Positions 27,186 to 36,416 of a DNA stretch of 64,000 nt are shown here, piece after piece. A program made the position numbers and the translations under genes. Location of the stretch: positions 1,302,001 through 1,366,000 of the forward strand of contig NZ_JAKMCR010000001.1 of assembly GCF_022662175.1 (NCBI RefSeq), given 5' to 3'. Source of the stretch: Aestuariivivens marinum. Its GTDB lineage: Bacteria > Bacteroidota > Bacteroidia > Flavobacteriales > Flavobacteriaceae. How positions within the stretch are numbered: the stretch's first letter is position 1; each line of letters begins with the position of its first letter. Under the pieces are notes generated by a model, which did no database searches, was not told where the DNA came from, and worked only from the letters and a program-made list of their open reading frames with translations.

Positions 27186-28298
27186 TTAAGTTTTAATCGA
27201 TTTAAAAATTAGATCGGCTGTTTTCTCACTGGCACCTTTACCTCCTAATTTTTTTTCTAGGTCATAATAATTCAAGAAAAACTTGGTGCGTTCGTCAGGA
27301 TTTAAAATAATATCCAATTCCTTTTTAAGCTGCATAGTGTTAAAATCCTTTTGAATAAGTTCTGTCACTACTTTTTTATCCATTATTAAATTTACCAAAG
27401 AAATGTATTTAAGGGTAATAATACGTTTGGCAATTTGGTATGAAATGTTACTGCCTTTGTAGCAAACTACTTGGGGCACTTTAAACAAAGCTGTTTCCAA
27501 AGTGGCTGTTCCCGATGTCACCAATGCAGCATTAGAGATGCTTAACAAATCGTAGGTTTTGTTATTTACAAAACCTACATTAAAATTCGAGATAAACGGT
27601 TTATAAAACTCGAAATCCTGACTAGGAGCCCCGGCAATTACAAATTGATATTTGGGATAATCATCAACCAAGCTAAGCATCACCGACAACGTTTTTGTTA
27701 TTTCTTGCTTTCTGCTTCCTGGCAATAAGGCGATAATAGGTTTGTCGTTCAATAAATACTGTTTTCTAAATGCGTACTCGTCTACTTGTGTTCGATCTGA
27801 AATTGCATCAATTAGTGGATGGCCAACAAAAGTAACATCATAACCATAGGTTTTGTAAAAAGCCTTTTCGAAAGGCAATATAACATACATGGCATCGATA
27901 TCCCTTTTAATTGCATGTATTCGCTTGGCACGAGATGCCCAAACTTGTGGTGAAATATAATAGTTGGTTCTGTAGCCTTTTTGTTTGGCCCATTTGGCAA
28001 TACGCAGGTTAAAACCAGAGTTATCTATAAAAATAATGACATCTGGACAGTAATTTTCAATATCATTTTTGCACAGGGAAATATCTTTAAAAATTTTCGA
28101 TAGATTTCTAAGGACTTCAACAAAACCCATAAAGGACCGTTCCTTGTAATGTTTTACTAAAGACCCGCCAACAGCCTGCATTAAATCACCTCCCCAAAAT
28201 CTAAAATTGGCGTTAACATCCTTTTTCAATAAAGCCTTCATAAGGTTGGAGCCATGTAGGTCTCCTGATGCTTCACCTGCTATAATGTAATACTTCAT
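27186..28298 (-). CDS. lpxB: Lipid-A-disaccharide synthase
   Basis: 370 residues of the GT19 family: N-terminal MKYYIIAGEASGDLHGSNLM, central FIDNSGFNLRIAKW and YISPQVWASRAKRI, and LPGSRKQEI plus TSGTATLETALFKVPQVV in the nucleotide-binding half. It joins UDP-diacylglucosamine to lipid X to form the lipid A disaccharide. Gene order with surE and a small membrane protein upstream is a common arrangement in Bacteroidota. Confidence 0.96.
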   Translation of the reverse strand: MKYYIIAGEASGDLHGSNLMKALLKKDVNANFRFWGGDLMQAVGGSLVKHYKERSFMGFVEVLRNLSKIFKDISLCKNDIENYCPDVIIFIDNSGFNLRIAKWAKQKGYRTNYYISPQVWASRAKRIHAIKRDIDAMYVILPFEKAFYKTYGYDVTFVGHPLIDAISDRTQVDEYAFRKQYLLNDKPIIALLPGSRKQEITKTLSVMLSLVDDYPKYQFVIAGAPSQDFEFYKPFISNFNVGFVNNKTYDLLSISNAALVTSGTATLETALFKVPQVVCYKGSNISYQIAKRIITLKYISLVNLIMDKKVVTELIQKDFNTMQLKKELDIILNPDERTKFFLNYYDLEKKLGGKGASEKTADLIFKSIKT

Positions 28299-28405
28299 TA
28301 GTTGTTAATATTGGCTGTTGAATTAATGATTGTTGGCTGTTATTTTCGTTGTTGTGCGTTTCCTTTTTTGATTAAAATATGATATGCTGAATCAGTAAGC
28401 TAAAT

Positions 28406-28687
28406 TTAGAATAATTTAAAGACAAATGTAAATACTGCTATAAAAACTGTTATTAGCAACACACCACGTGCACGGTAATCTTGTTTTTTTTTAATGAATA
28501 CAAAAAAGGCAATCAAGTTTAAAATAGCGGCTAGACTAATAAGCTTCCCTAAAAAGCCTTCGTTTGCAGCTGCTTGGATAACTTTAATAAAGTCATCTCC
28601 CTGTCCCAACAATGTGGCTGTAAAAAATAAGCCTATTGCATTTGCAACTAAGCCAACAAATATGCCAATAAAAATGTCCTTTTTCAT
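28406..28687 (-). CDS. Small conserved membrane protein between surE and lpxB
   Basis: 93 residues with three hydrophobic segments (IFVGLVANAIGLFFTATLL, LAAILNLIAFFVFI, VLLITVFIAVFTFVFKLF). No family function is recognised. It lies 11 bases after the surE stop and 107 bases before lpxB in the same direction, so co-transcription with surE is likely. Confidence 0.72.
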   Translation of the reverse strand: MKKDIFIGIFVGLVANAIGLFFTATLLGQGDDFIKVIQAAANEGFLGKLISLAAILNLIAFFVFIKKKQDYRARGVLLITVFIAVFTFVFKLF

Positions 28688-28698
28688 CTATTTCAATG

Positions 28699-29475
28699 TT
28701 ATAATTTAAATTTCCAGTTTCTAATATGTTCAATATGCTCATGTGCTGTTAAATCAAATTGTACGGGTACCACCGATACATAATTGTTGGACAATGCCCA
28801 TTCATCGGTATCTTCACCATGATCCAAGTTTACAAATTTGCCCGTTAACCAATAATAATCCTTGCCTTGTGGATTAATTCGCTTATCGAATTCCTCAACC
28901 CAATTGGCACGCGCTTGTCTGCAAACTTTAATCCCCTTAACAGCCTGTTCTGATATATCTGGAATATTAACGTTTAAAACCACTCCATTGGGTAAACCAT
29001 TGGCCAATACATTTTCTGTGATAGTTTTTACATAAGGGATGCAAGAATCAAACTTAGCATTCCATTTGTAATTTAATAGCGAAAAACCTATAGCGGGAAT
29101 ACCTTCAATGCCAGCTTCAATAGCTGCACTCATGGTGCCTGAATAAATAACATTGATGGATGAGTTAGAGCCATGGTTAATTCCAGAAACACATAAATCG
29201 GGTTTTCTGTCCAATAATTCCCTTATACCCAACTTAACACAATCGGCCGGTGTTCCAGAGCAGCTATATTCTTTATGGTCGCCTTCATTATGGTGAAGCT
29301 CTTCAGCATAAAGTGTAGAGTCTAGAGTAATGGCATGTCCCATACCACTTTGCGGACTGTCCGGTGCAACTACAATAACTTCGCCAATTGTTTTCATTAT
29401 GGTTATTAAAGTACGAATACCTGAGGCATTTATACCATCGTCGTTAGTAATTAAAATTAAGGGCTTTTTGTTCAT
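28699..29475 (-). CDS. surE: 5'/3'-nucleotidase SurE
   Basis: 258 residues from the ATG at 29475, giving the normal SurE start MNKKPLILITNDDG; an upstream in-frame ATG would add 17 unrelated residues. Metal-binding Asp12-Asp13 in NDDG, the VVAPDSPQSGMGHAIT block, GTPADCVKLG and GINHGSNSSINVIYSGT are all present. It dephosphorylates nucleoside monophosphates and is associated with stationary-phase survival. Confidence 0.96.
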   Translation of the reverse strand: MNKKPLILITNDDGINASGIRTLITIMKTIGEVIVVAPDSPQSGMGHAITLDSTLYAEELHHNEGDHKEYSCSGTPADCVKLGIRELLDRKPDLCVSGINHGSNSSINVIYSGTMSAAIEAGIEGIPAIGFSLLNYKWNAKFDSCIPYVKTITENVLANGLPNGVVLNVNIPDISEQAVKGIKVCRQARANWVEEFDKRINPQGKDYYWLTGKFVNLDHGEDTDEWALSNNYVSVVPVQFDLTAHEHIEHIRNWKFKL

Positions 29476-29779
29476 TATAGTTGATTTTACATCGCTAAAA
29501 TACACAATTTCATCTGTTTTTTTCATTGCTTTTTAGAGGTTGTGTTTTGTTATTTTTAGCATAGTAATGAAGCTTTATTCTATATAGAAGTAAAGGACTT
29601 AATACTGAAAGAATGATTCTTATAGCGTCAATAGCATTTTATCGTGTTGGTTTCCTAGGTAAAGGCCATATTTCTTTGGTTTAACAAAAATTTAGTGCTA
29701 ATAGCGTTTGTTGGCATAGTTTTTTCTTTATTTTAGTAAAAAATATAAAGCTATATTATATAAAGAAAGACAGTGTTAA
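29476..29779. other. 304-base intergenic region between divergent surE and prc
   Basis: No gene is supported here. It should hold the divergent promoters of surE and the Prc-type protease. Only the protease side has a recognisable Bacteroidota-type promoter candidate; the rest is plain A+T-rich sequence without a convincing hairpin or repeat. Confidence 0.6.
29707..29736 (+). promoter_or_regulatory. Candidate Bacteroidota promoter for the Prc-type protease
   Basis: TTTG at 29707-29710 (-33 type) and TATTTTAG at 29729-29736, one mismatch from the TAnnTTTG -7 consensus, with an 18-base spacer. It lies about 44 bases before the ATG at 29780. Read by eye only. Confidence 0.4.
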
Positions 29780-31942
29780 ATGGTGAAAAAAATGATGAAA
29801 AGGAATTATAAAGTTTTATTGTTGGTGCTATTATTGGCATTTGCTTCCTGCAGTTTTACTGCTAAAACATTTGATGATCCTGATAAGGATAGATTATTGG
29901 TTCGTATTATTAGTTACGTATTGCAACAAGGTCATTTTGATCCTATTGAGATGGACGATGATTTTTCTGTAGAATTGTTTGAAGATTATATTGGTACCAT
30001 TGACCCTGTGAAACGTTACTTTTATGAATCGGATATCAAAGATTTTGAGCGTTATAAGTGGAGTCTTGACGATCAACTAAAGGAAGTTGATGTTACTTTT
30101 TTTAATGTGGTGCACGAGCGTTTATTACAACGAATAGCAGAGGCTAAGGAAATTTATAAAGAAGTCCTCTCTACACCTTTTGATTATACCATAGATGAAA
30201 CTTTTGAAACTAACTACGATAAAGTTGGGTTTGCAAAAAACAAAAAGCAAATGAAGGATCGATGGAGAAAGCAGTTAAAGTTTTCTACACTTACCAATTA
30301 TGATGATCTGATGATGGATGAAAAGGCAGCAAAAGAAAAAAATCCTTCTTATGTTTCTAAAACAGAAGCAGAGATTGAAAAAGAAGCTAGGGAAGCGACA
30401 TTAAATTCAATAGAAGTCTATTTTAATGATAATGTTGATGACCTAACCAGAGAAGAATGGTTTGCTGTTTATGTAGATGCCATAGTTAGTGAGTTCGATC
30501 CACATACCTATTATTTAGCGCCTAAGAACAAAGAAAACTTTGATGAGCGCATGTCTGGTAAGTTGGAAGGTATTGGAGCACGCTTGCAAAAACGTATGGA
30601 CTACATTAAAATAGTAGAGCTCATTTCTGGAGGCCCTGCATGGAGAAGCAATCAACTGGAAGTAGAAGATGTTATTTTAAAAGTGAAACAGGAAAACGAA
30701 GATGTTCCTGTTAATATTGTTGGGATGCGTATTAACGATGCTATTAAGTATATAAAGGGGCCTAAGGGAACTAAAGTAACCTTAACAATTAAGAAAATAG
30801 ATGGAACTATTAAAGATATTACTCTGGTTAGGGATGTTATTGAAATAAATGAAACCTATGCTAAAGCATCGGTTGTTGAAAAGGATAGCCATAAATATGG
30901 CGTAATTAATTTACCTTCTTTTTATGTCGATTTTCAAAATTACAAAACCTTGAATGCTGCTAAAGATGTTAAACTCGAAATAGAGCGATTAAAAGCAGAA
31001 GGTATGAAAGGTCTTGTTTTGGATTTAAGGGATAATGGCGGTGGATCCTTACCTGCTGTTGTGGATATGGCCGGATTATTTATTAAGGATGGTCCTGTAG
31101 TTCAAGTGCGTTCGTCGGGTAAATCGAAAGAAGTATTAAGTGATAGGGACAAATCGATTATTTGGGATGGTCCTCTTGTGATATTGGTTAACGAAATATC
31201 GGCTTCAGCATCGGAGATAATGGCTGCTGCTATGCAAGACTATAAGCGGGCTATTATCATAGGAAGTAAACAGACCTATGGTAAAGGAACCGTTCAGAAT
31301 GTTATCGATCTTAACAGAATAATGCATAATAACACGCATGGTGATTTAGGGGCATTGGCGCTAACTACTCAAAAGTATTATAGAATTAATGGCGGTTCTG
31401 TGCAGTTGGAAGGTGTTAAAAGTGATGTAAAGGTGCCAGGACGTTTTAGTTTTATTGAAGTGGGCGAAAAGGATAAGGATAATCCATTACCCTATGATGA
31501 AATTGATCCGGCGGATTATAAGGTTTGGGACAATTATTTTGATTACGATGAAGCTATAAGTAATAGTAATGAGCGTATGAAGAACAATGGACAGTTAAAA
31601 CTTATTGAAGAAAATGCCAAATGGGTAAAAAATAAGATTGACGAAACCGTTTATTCCTTAAACTATAATACTTATAAGGCACAATTGGACCGTAATGAGG
31701 ATGAAGCTAAAAAATTCAATGCCATTGCAGATTATAAAACCAATTTAACTTTTGACTCTTTGCCTTACGAAAAGGCTTTGTTTGGGTCGGATACTACCAA
31801 CCTACAAGAAAAAAGGGAGCGTTGGCATAAAAGTTTAAGTCAGGACGTATATATAGAAGAAGCACTAAATGTTCTCGAAGATTTAAACCGCTCTTTTGGG
31901 GTGAAGCGTGTTGTGACCACTTCCGATAAAATGAAGAATTAA
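29780..31942 (+). CDS. prc: Carboxy-terminal processing peptidase (Prc/Tsp type), lipoprotein
   Basis: 720 residues. The N-terminus ends in AFASC (Cys24), a lipobox. An N-terminal helical region precedes a PDZ domain (about 250-345, GIGARLQKRMDYIKIVEL) and the S41 protease core, where NEISASASEIMAAAMQDY and TYGKGTVQ hold the catalytic serine and the lysine about 26 residues on; a C-terminal DUF3340-like region completes the Tsp layout. It degrades or trims periplasmic proteins from the C-terminus. It is followed after 7 bases by an ABC permease. Confidence 0.94.
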   Translation: MVKKMMKRNYKVLLLVLLLAFASCSFTAKTFDDPDKDRLLVRIISYVLQQGHFDPIEMDDDFSVELFEDYIGTIDPVKRYFYESDIKDFERYKWSLDDQLKEVDVTFFNVVHERLLQRIAEAKEIYKEVLSTPFDYTIDETFETNYDKVGFAKNKKQMKDRWRKQLKFSTLTNYDDLMMDEKAAKEKNPSYVSKTEAEIEKEAREATLNSIEVYFNDNVDDLTREEWFAVYVDAIVSEFDPHTYYLAPKNKENFDERMSGKLEGIGARLQKRMDYIKIVELISGGPAWRSNQLEVEDVILKVKQENEDVPVNIVGMRINDAIKYIKGPKGTKVTLTIKKIDGTIKDITLVRDVIEINETYAKASVVEKDSHKYGVINLPSFYVDFQNYKTLNAAKDVKLEIERLKAEGMKGLVLDLRDNGGGSLPAVVDMAGLFIKDGPVVQVRSSGKSKEVLSDRDKSIIWDGPLVILVNEISASASEIMAAAMQDYKRAIIIGSKQTYGKGTVQNVIDLNRIMHNNTHGDLGALALTTQKYYRINGGSVQLEGVKSDVKVPGRFSFIEVGEKDKDNPLPYDEIDPADYKVWDNYFDYDEAISNSNERMKNNGQLKLIEENAKWVKNKIDETVYSLNYNTYKAQLDRNEDEAKKFNAIADYKTNLTFDSLPYEKALFGSDTTNLQEKRERWHKSLSQDVYIEEALNVLEDLNRSFGVKRVVTTSDKMKN

Positions 31943-31949
31943 AACATGT

Positions 31950-33047
31950 ATGAGTCAATATAGACCCAGCTCATTAAAGCAATTAGCGCTCCAAAAGTTT
32001 AAAAGCAACTTTTGGGGCGTTTTTAGTTTTGGTTTTATCATTTTGGTAGGTTTGGTTTCTATTTTTGCCTATATCTTGGCACCAGATAAAACCCAACATG
32101 CCAACCAAATGCATTTATCCATTCATTCCAAACAGCCGGGGTTTAGGGTAATGATGTTGACCATACCCTCGCAAACAAAAACAGAACAAAATACTTTAAG
32201 CAAACTGTTTTTTGGAATTAAAAGCTCTGATACCGAAGTGCCTATTTCCAACTACAGAGTGGAGGATAACGTGTTGACATATACCGAGTATGCCTCTGAT
32301 GGGTTGAAAGGAGTGGAAAAAACTATTGATTTGGTAGTATTTCCAAACCAGTCGGTTGGCAAGTTTATAAAAGAAAAAAACTTTTTGTTTGGCACAGATA
32401 AGTATGGTAGGGATTTGTTGAGTAGGGTGTTGATAGGAGCAAGAATTTCTTTTTTTATAGGTTTTGTAGCCGTCTTTATTTCGTTAGTGATAGGGGTGTT
32501 TATGGGCAGTATTTCGGGATATTTTGGAGGAAAGGTAGATGCTATTATCATGTGGGTTATTAATGTTACCTGGTCTATTCCAACACTCTTATTGGTTATT
32601 GCCATAACCTTGGCTTTAGGCAAGGGATTTTGGCAGGTGTTTATTGCTGTAGGATTGACCATGTGGGTTGAGGTCGCTAGAGTGGTACGCGGACAAATAA
32701 TAAGTGTAAAGGAAATGCAGTATGTTACTGCGGCAAGGGCTTTAGGGTTTAACGATTTTAGGATTATTACCAAACATATTTTGCCCAATATTATAGCGCC
32801 AGTAATTGTGATCTCGGCAGCTAATTTTGCGGCAGCCATTTTAATTGAAAGCGGGCTTAGTTTTTTGGGTATTGGAGCACAGCCCCCTATGGCAAGTTGG
32901 GGCGCCATGATTAAAGATCATTACAATTATATTGTTTTAGGAAAACCCTATTTGGCCATTATTCCTGGTTTGTGCATTATGGGCTTGGTTATGGCATTTA
33001 TGCTAATGGGGAATGCCCTTAGGGATGCGTTGGATGTAAAGGAATGA
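31950..33047 (+). CDS. OppC/DppC-like ABC transporter permease
   Basis: 365 residues. An N-terminal transmembrane helix (FSFGFIILVGLVSIFAYIL) is followed by an unusually long periplasmic segment (about residues 50-140), then the permease domain with five helices; the EAA-loop region AARALGFNDFRIITKHILPN contacts the ATPase. It belongs to peptide/nickel-type importers. No partner OppB, binding protein or ATPase is encoded nearby, so it must work with subunits encoded elsewhere. Co-transcription with the Prc-type protease is likely from the 7-base gap. Confidence 0.88.
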   Translation: MSQYRPSSLKQLALQKFKSNFWGVFSFGFIILVGLVSIFAYILAPDKTQHANQMHLSIHSKQPGFRVMMLTIPSQTKTEQNTLSKLFFGIKSSDTEVPISNYRVEDNVLTYTEYASDGLKGVEKTIDLVVFPNQSVGKFIKEKNFLFGTDKYGRDLLSRVLIGARISFFIGFVAVFISLVIGVFMGSISGYFGGKVDAIIMWVINVTWSIPTLLLVIAITLALGKGFWQVFIAVGLTMWVEVARVVRGQIISVKEMQYVTAARALGFNDFRIITKHILPNIIAPVIVISAANFAAAILIESGLSFLGIGAQPPMASWGAMIKDHYNYIVLGKPYLAIIPGLCIMGLVMAFMLMGNALRDALDVKE

Positions 33048-33304
33048 CGGTTTGATCATGCTCTGTTGTATTGATTAGGTGCTAATTTAATAAATGAAAC
33101 TGGTTGATTGTTTAATGTAAGGAATTTCAATTTGAGAAAATAGAAATAATGAATTATTAAGGCGTTACCTACTCAACGTTTTTTCTTTCAGAATTTGTTT
33201 TGTAAGAAATTCTTTTAAATTTTATGTCCTAGTAAGAAGCCCTCCAATGTCCATTCGATTCATTTTTAACACGACTATTTTGTAGCCTTATAATTGAATA
33301 GATA

Positions 33305-33916
33305 TCAATTGAGGTTTGAAATCATATTTCCGTTTAATTCATCTATATAATTCAATACATCCTCTTTTCCCATGCTTTTAGAGGAAGAGGTAATAAAGTA
33401 GTTGGGTATAGTTTCCCAAGTTTCCAAAAGTACCGCTTTGTAATCTTCAACATGTCTTGTAATCGCATTAGACTTTAGTTTATCTGCTTTGGTAAATATG
33501 ATGGAGAATGGAATGCCATTTTCACCTAGCCATTGCATAAACTCTAAATCAATGGGTTGGGGTTTATGCCGTATATCAACTAAAACAAAAGCAGTTACCA
33601 GTTGTTCCCGTAAGGCAAAATATTGGGTGATAAACTTTTGGAAGGTTTTCTTTGCTGATTTGGATACCCGGGCATATCCATAACCTGGTAAATCGACCAA
33701 ATGCCAGTTTTTGTTGATTATAAAATGGTTTATAAGCTGTGTTTTTCCAGGTCTTCCAGATGTCTTGGCTAAACTTTTTCTACCTGTGAGCATGTTAATG
33801 AGAGACGATTTGCCTACATTGCTCCTGCCTATAAAAGCATATTCAGGCAACATGCTTTTAGGGCATTTGGCAACATTGGAGTTGCTCATTACAAATTCGG
33901 CAGATTTAATATGCAT
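33305..33916 (-). CDS. engB: Ribosome biogenesis GTPase EngB/YsxC
   Basis: 203 residues, a complete TrmE-Era-EngA-like GTPase: G1 GRSNVGKSS, G2/G3 region PGKTQLINHF then DLPGYGYARV, and G4 TKADKL. It is needed for 50S subunit assembly. It stands alone between an intergenic region and the alpha/beta hydrolase gene in the same direction 87 bases upstream. Confidence 0.96.
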   Translation of the reverse strand: MHIKSAEFVMSNSNVAKCPKSMLPEYAFIGRSNVGKSSLINMLTGRKSLAKTSGRPGKTQLINHFIINKNWHLVDLPGYGYARVSKSAKKTFQKFITQYFALREQLVTAFVLVDIRHKPQPIDLEFMQWLGENGIPFSIIFTKADKLKSNAITRHVEDYKAVLLETWETIPNYFITSSSKSMGKEDVLNYIDELNGNMISNLN

Positions 33917-34003
33917 GGTGCTTTTGGTTCAAAGTTCAATGATTAAAATTTGAATTTGGATTTCTTCCATAGCCCATAGGCAATTATTAGTCTTTTGGCG
34001 TTA

Positions 34004-34768
34004 CTAAAATCCTCGTTTCTGTAACCAAGCATTCATAATTTGGTTGAACTCATCGGGGTGTTCCATCATGGCTGCATGCCCACACTTATTTATCCAAAAC
34101 AAATCAGAATCGGGTAATAGGTCATTAAATTCTCGAGCAACTTCGGGAGGGGTTACGTTGTCATTTTTTCCCCAAATAATGCATGTTGGGGTAGGCATAT
34201 TGGGCAAATCTTTGGCCATATTATGGCGGATGGCACTTTTGGCAATAGCAAGGGTTTTTATAAGTTTATTTCGATCATTAACCGTTTCATAAACTTCGTC
34301 TACAATTTCTTTGGTAGCTACTGCAGGATCATAAAATACTTCTTGAGCTTTCTTTTTAATTACCTCGTAGTCGCTACGTTTAGTGTAACCTCCACCCATT
34401 GCACTTTCGTATAGTCCAGAACTTCCAGTAATAACAAGGGCTTTAACTTTTTCAGGATAGTGTTTGGTGTGGTACAACCCTATATGTCCGCCAAGTGAGT
34501 TGCCCAATAAAATAACTTCATCAAAACCTTTAAAGGTTATAAATTCATGTAAGTATTTGGCGAAACTTTTAACATTGGTTTTAAGTAAGGACATAGTGTA
34601 AATGGGAAGCTCAGGAATAATGACCTTATAGTTTTTTGTACTAAAAAAATCTAAGACAGAGCTAAAGTTACTCAAACCACCCATAAGCCCATGTAACACT
34701 ATAATTGGAGTGCCTTCACCTGCTTCAATATAACTGTAATTTTTTTCCTTTTTTAAACGGTGCGTCAT
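34004..34768 (-). CDS. Alpha/beta hydrolase
   Basis: 254 residues with the classic order of the fold: oxyanion HGLMGG near 26, nucleophile Ser91 in GNSLGGH, an acid in WGKNDNVTPPE and histidine in KCGHAAMMEHP. The small cap region between strands 6 and 7 suggests a carboxylesterase or C-C hydrolase. No substrate is suggested by the neighbours. In Bacteroidota it often adjoins the mraZ cluster, which it precedes divergently here. Confidence 0.87.
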   Translation of the reverse strand: MTHRLKKEKNYSYIEAGEGTPIIVLHGLMGGLSNFSSVLDFFSTKNYKVIIPELPIYTMSLLKTNVKSFAKYLHEFITFKGFDEVILLGNSLGGHIGLYHTKHYPEKVKALVITGSSGLYESAMGGGYTKRSDYEVIKKKAQEVFYDPAVATKEIVDEVYETVNDRNKLIKTLAIAKSAIRHNMAKDLPNMPTPTCIIWGKNDNVTPPEVAREFNDLLPDSDLFWINKCGHAAMMEHPDEFNQIMNAWLQKRGF

Positions 34769-34985
34769 TAATCAGTTGGTCATTACATTAAAAACAAATA
34801 TAGTTAAATCATTCATATTACAATCATTTTAATTCACTATCAAAGAATAATTGAAGTCGTCTAGATATTAACAAAGTTCAACTTTATCTAGATGTGTTCT
34901 TAACCTTTTGATTGTTAAGGGTAAAACTGTTTTTGGGTTGGAAAAATCGGTTTTAGGGTACATTTAAACGAAAATTTATCAACAA

Positions 34986-35012
34986 AGTGGAATAAAGTGG
35001 TAAAATGTGGTA
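34986..35012 (+). promoter_or_regulatory. Predicted MraZ operator (three GTGG direct repeats, 10-bp period)
   Basis: GTGG occurs at 34987-34990, 34997-35000 and 35007-35010, exactly one helical turn apart. MraZ proteins studied elsewhere bind direct repeats of the TGGGN type with five-base spacers, the same 10-base period. The repeats lie just upstream of a TATATTTG -7 element and about 53 bases before the mraZ start, where bound MraZ would block RNA polymerase. Autorepression of the dcw cluster is the natural reading. Confidence 0.75.
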
Positions 35013-35022
35013 AATTTTTCAA

Positions 35023-35030
35023 TATATTTG
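35023..35030 (+). promoter_or_regulatory. Candidate -7 element of the dcw promoter
   Basis: TATATTTG matches TAnnTTTG exactly. Its -33 region would fall inside the GTGG repeats and has no TTTG, so the -33 match is weak. A second, weaker candidate lies upstream (TTTG at 34907 with TGTTTTTG at 34928). Confidence 0.45.
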
Positions 35031-35062
35031 AAACTTAAACACCAAAATTCCAACCAACTTAA

Positions 35063-35533
35063 TTGGACTCATTAATAGGGACATACGAATGCAAAGTTGA
35101 TGCTAAGGGGCGATTAATGATGCCTGCTGCACTAAAAAAGCAGCTCTCTCCTGTCTTGCAAGAAGGTTTTGTATTGCGACGTTCGGTGTTTCAAAAGTGT
35201 TTGGAATTGTACCCTATGCAAGAGTGGCAAAACCTAATGCAAAGGGTGAATAAACTTAATAGGTTTAAGAAAAAGAACAACGATTTTATCCGTCGTTTTA
35301 CTGCTGGGGTTAAGATGGTTGAGGTCGATGTTAATGGTCGATTATTGATTCCAAAGGATTTGACGGTTTTTGCGAATATTTCAAAACATATTGTTGTGGC
35401 TTCGGCCATTAATATTGTTGAGATATGGGATAAAGATCTTTATGAGCAAGCCATAGGTGATGCTGCTTTGGATTTTGCCGATTTAGCTGAAGAGGTAATG
35501 GGACATGATGATGACGATTATGGAGTATCATAG
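35063..35533 (+). CDS. mraZ: Cell division and cell wall cluster repressor MraZ
   Basis: 156 residues with the duplicated AbrB-like repeats of MraZ: LIGTYECKVDAKGRLMMP and the second, VEVDVNGRLLIPKDL. The only start that gives the family N-terminus is TTG at 35063; no in-frame ATG or GTG lies nearby upstream. MraZ binds direct repeats in front of its own gene and represses the dcw cluster; matching repeats are present upstream. The 3' end overlaps rsmH by 14 bases. Confidence 0.93.
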   Translation: MDSLIGTYECKVDAKGRLMMPAALKKQLSPVLQEGFVLRRSVFQKCLELYPMQEWQNLMQRVNKLNRFKKKNNDFIRRFTAGVKMVEVDVNGRLLIPKDLTVFANISKHIVVASAINIVEIWDKDLYEQAIGDAALDFADLAEEVMGHDDDDYGVS

Positions 35534-36416
35534 CCCTGTATTGTTAAAGGAAACCGTGGATGGGTTGAATATTAAGGTAGATGGTATTTATGTGGATGTG
35601 ACTTTTGGGGGAGGAGGACATAGTAAGGAAATATTAAATAGGTTGGGTGATGGGGGAAGGTTGTTTGCTTTTGATCAAGACCTGGATGCTCTTAAAAATA
35701 AAATCGACGACCCTCGTTTCACGCTAATTAATGAAAACTTTAGGTATGTTAGGCGCTTTTTGAGATTTTATGGAGTTAAGAAAGTTGATGGGATTTTAGC
35801 TGATTTTGGAGTGTCCTCCCATCAGTTCGATGTGGCTGAACGTGGATTTTCAACTCGTTTTGAGGCTGACTTGGATATGCGGATGAACCAAAAAAGTGAA
35901 TTGTCGGCATATCATGTAGTCAATGATTATGACGAGGAGCGATTGAAAAATGTGTTTTTGCAATATGGGGAATTGCGAGCTGCTCCAGCCATGGCAAGGT
36001 TGATTGTTGGGTATAGAGAGCAAAACCCAATTGTTACTAGTAGTCAATTAAAACAGGTGCTTAAAAAGTTTTTGCCGCCCAGACATGAAAATAAAGTATT
36101 GGCGCAAATATATCAAGCTATTCGGATTGAAGTGAATCAGGAGATTGAAGTGCTAAAGGAGTTTTTGTTGCAGGCGTCTGATTTGCTGTGTGTTGGGGGG
36201 CGTTTAAGTTTGATTTCGTACCATTCTTTGGAAGATAGATTGGTAAAACGATTTATAAGAAATGGTATGTTTGAGGGTGAGCCTGAGCGTGATATTTATG
36301 GGAATTTTGAAGTACCGCTTAAAAAAGTTAATGGATTGATTGTACCATCCAAAGAAGAGATTGCATTGAACAATAGGGCAAGAAGTGCCAAGTTACGCAT
36401 AGCTGAAAAGTTGTAA
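35520..36416 (+). CDS. rsmH: 16S rRNA (cytosine1402-N4)-methyltransferase
   Basis: 298 residues from the ATG at 35520, giving the family start MEYHSPVLLKETVDGL; an earlier ATG run at 35505 is also in frame. SAM-binding YVDVTFGGGGHSKEIL and the GILADFGVSSHQFD block are characteristic, as is SYHSLEDRLVKRF near the C-terminus. It overlaps the end of mraZ and runs directly into ftsL without a gap. Confidence 0.96.
   Translation: MEYHSPVLLKETVDGLNIKVDGIYVDVTFGGGGHSKEILNRLGDGGRLFAFDQDLDALKNKIDDPRFTLINENFRYVRRFLRFYGVKKVDGILADFGVSSHQFDVAERGFSTRFEADLDMRMNQKSELSAYHVVNDYDEERLKNVFLQYGELRAAPAMARLIVGYREQNPIVTSSQLKQVLKKFLPPRHENKVLAQIYQAIRIEVNQEIEVLKEFLLQASDLLCVGGRLSLISYHSLEDRLVKRFIRNGMFEGEPERDIYGNFEVPLKKVNGLIVPSKEEIALNNRARSAKLRIAEKL

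Noticed and set aside
32252-32908. 218-codon frame antisense to the OppC-like permease gene
   Set aside because: Fully inside a clear membrane protein gene; its translation is low-complexity (T/I/P-rich), as expected for the reverse of helix codons.
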